Source: Streptomyces roseochromogenus subsp. oscitans DS 12.976 (GTDB taxonomy: Bacteria > Actinomycetota > Actinomycetes > Streptomycetales > Streptomycetaceae). From it: a stretch of DNA of 22,015 nt. Each line of letters begins with the position of its first letter. Position 1 is the first letter of the stretch. The notes beneath the pieces are model-generated. The model did not search any database. It was given only the letters and a program-made list of their open reading frames with translations, and was not told the DNA's origin. Location: the NCBI RefSeq assembly GCF_000497445.1, contig NZ_CM002285.1, positions 8,243,981-8,265,995 of the forward strand. The letters run 5' to 3'. Below are positions 21,288-22,015 of the stretch, piece after piece. The translations under genes and the position numbers were made by a program.

Positions 21288-21315
21288 ACGGTTCACCGTG
21301 TGGGTATTGCCACAC
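21288..21315. promoter_or_regulatory. Candidate operators between bioB and bioF
   Basis: Two overlapping inverted repeats lie in the 147-bp divergent spacer: ACGGT-TC-ACCGT (21288-21299) and GTGTGG-N6-CCACAC (21298-21315). They are 59-86 bp from the bioB start and 62-89 bp from the bioF start, where one regulator could control both directions. No regulator gene is adjacent within the window. Confidence 0.45.
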
Positions 21316-21337
21316 CCTGGGCGGCCGACCGTACCGC

Positions 21338-21343
21338 TAAGGT
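21338..21343 (+). promoter_or_regulatory. Candidate -10 box of bioF
   Basis: TAAGGT lies 33 bases ahead of the bioF ATG and fits the TANNNT pattern. No convincing -35 is found 16-19 bp upstream, so an activator or a weak promoter is possible. I found no clear promoter for bioB on the other strand. Confidence 0.35.
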
Positions 21344-21376
21344 CTGTCCGCTACCTACAAAAGCCCCGGAGGACCC

Positions 21377-22015
21377 ATGGCGTTCGGCTGGATCGACGAG
21401 CAGGCCGAGGCGCGCCGCCGCGCCGGACTCGTACGCACCCTGCGTCCCCGCCCCGCCGACTCGCCCCTGCTGGACCTGGCGAGCAACGACTACCTCGGTC
21501 TCGCCCGCCACCCCGAGGTCACCGAGGGGGCGGCCCGGGCCGCCCGGCTCTGGGGCGGCGGCTCCACCGGCTCCCGGCTGGTCACCGGCACCACCGAGCT
21601 GCACACCGAGCTGGAGCGCGAACTCGCCGCCTTCTGCGGCTTCGAGGCCGCGCTGGTCTTCTCCTCCGGGTACGCCGCCAACCTGGCCGCGGTCACCGCG
21701 CTGGCCCCGCACGGTTCGCTGATCGTCTCCGACGCAGGCAACCACGCCTCCCTCATCGACGGCTGCCGGCTCGCCCGCGGCGAGAGGCAGGTCGTCGGGC
21801 ACGCCGACCCGGAGGCGGTGCGCAAAGCCCTGGCCACTCATCAGGGGCCGGCGATCGTCGTCTCCGACACCGTGTTCTCTGTCGACGGCGACCGGGCCCC
21901 GCTCGAGGCGCTGGCCGGGGCGTGCCGGGAGCACGGCGCGGGGCTGGTCGTGGACGACGCGCACGGTCTCGGGGTGCTGGGCGACGGCGGCCGGGGCGCG
22001 CCGTACGCGGCCGGG
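21377..22015 (+). CDS. bioF: 8-amino-7-oxononanoate synthase, 3' end cut by window
   Basis: The first 213 codons of a PLP-dependent alpha-oxoamine synthase are present. It condenses L-alanine with pimeloyl-ACP or pimeloyl-CoA to make KAPA, the first step of the biotin ring pathway. It reads SNDYLGLARHP near residue 37, GGGSTGSRLVTGTTELH, FSSGYAANLA, NHASLIDGCRLA, SDTVFSVDGD, and DDAHGLGVLG with the cofactor-binding aspartate. The PLP lysine lies beyond the window edge. GGAGGA is four bases ahead of the ATG. It is divergent from bioBAD. No stop occurs before 22015, and nothing suggests damage. Confidence 0.95.
   Translation, partial: MAFGWIDEQAEARRRAGLVRTLRPRPADSPLLDLASNDYLGLARHPEVTEGAARAARLWGGGSTGSRLVTGTTELHTELERELAAFCGFEAALVFSSGYAANLAAVTALAPHGSLIVSDAGNHASLIDGCRLARGERQVVGHADPEAVRKALATHQGPAIVVSDTVFSVDGDRAPLEALAGACREHGAGLVVDDAHGLGVLGDGGRGAPYAAG

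Noticed and set aside
1..22015. CRISPR arrays, tRNA or rRNA genes, insertion sequences, att sites
   Set aside because: No regularly spaced identical repeats, no tRNA cloverleaf and no transposase or integrase coding region were seen on either strand.

Overview
The window is very GC-rich DNA with GTG and TTG starts, frequent promoters that leave no leader, and a complete biotin locus beside purB. This points to a Streptomyces or close relative chromosome. No rRNA, tRNA, CRISPR array, transposase or integrase is visible; the region is mostly chromosomal housekeeping and regulation, with one clear scar of gene loss.

Left third (1-6538). An alpha/beta hydrolase and a Rossmann-fold NADP oxidoreductase lie on the minus strand. 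The oxidoreductase is divergent from an ECF41 (SigJ-like) sigma factor that has a C-terminal SnoaL-like extension, the classic ECF41/oxidoreductase pairing. A HutC-type GntR regulator follows; its promoter carries a DasR-box-like palindrome over the -35. It converges on a ROK-family repressor. Behind the ROK gene is a junction where the last ~29 codons of a NarL-type response regulator butt against an ABC-2 permease that has lost its N-terminus. A 147-aa orphan protein comes next, with a TTA (bldA) codon and an upstream TTGTCAGTG element like those of the PafBC DNA-damage regulon.

Middle (6516-16302), all minus strand. This part runs, right to left, from an ABC export system (ATPase plus 856-aa FtsX-type permease), through a tandem SD-ATG leader and a GNAT acetyltransferase, two DUF21/CBS (CorC-like) membrane proteins overlapping by ATGA, a cytoplasmic SGNH hydrolase, a DUF4326 protein and purB, to a Mug-type uracil-DNA glycosylase that appears to start at CTG.

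Right third (16303-22015). A ribbon-helix-helix/Fic-like toxin-antitoxin pair is preceded by four degenerate 22-bp direct repeats and two GCTAGC palindromes. It ends stop-to-stop against a SAM methyltransferase. The biotin locus follows: bioB-bioA-bioD in one tightly packed minus-strand operon, divergent from bioF, which is cut by the window edge. BioF, BioA, BioD and BioB together carry pimeloyl thioester to biotin. The bioB-bioF spacer has two inverted repeats that are candidate operators, and BioB has a Cys/Gly/His-rich tail.
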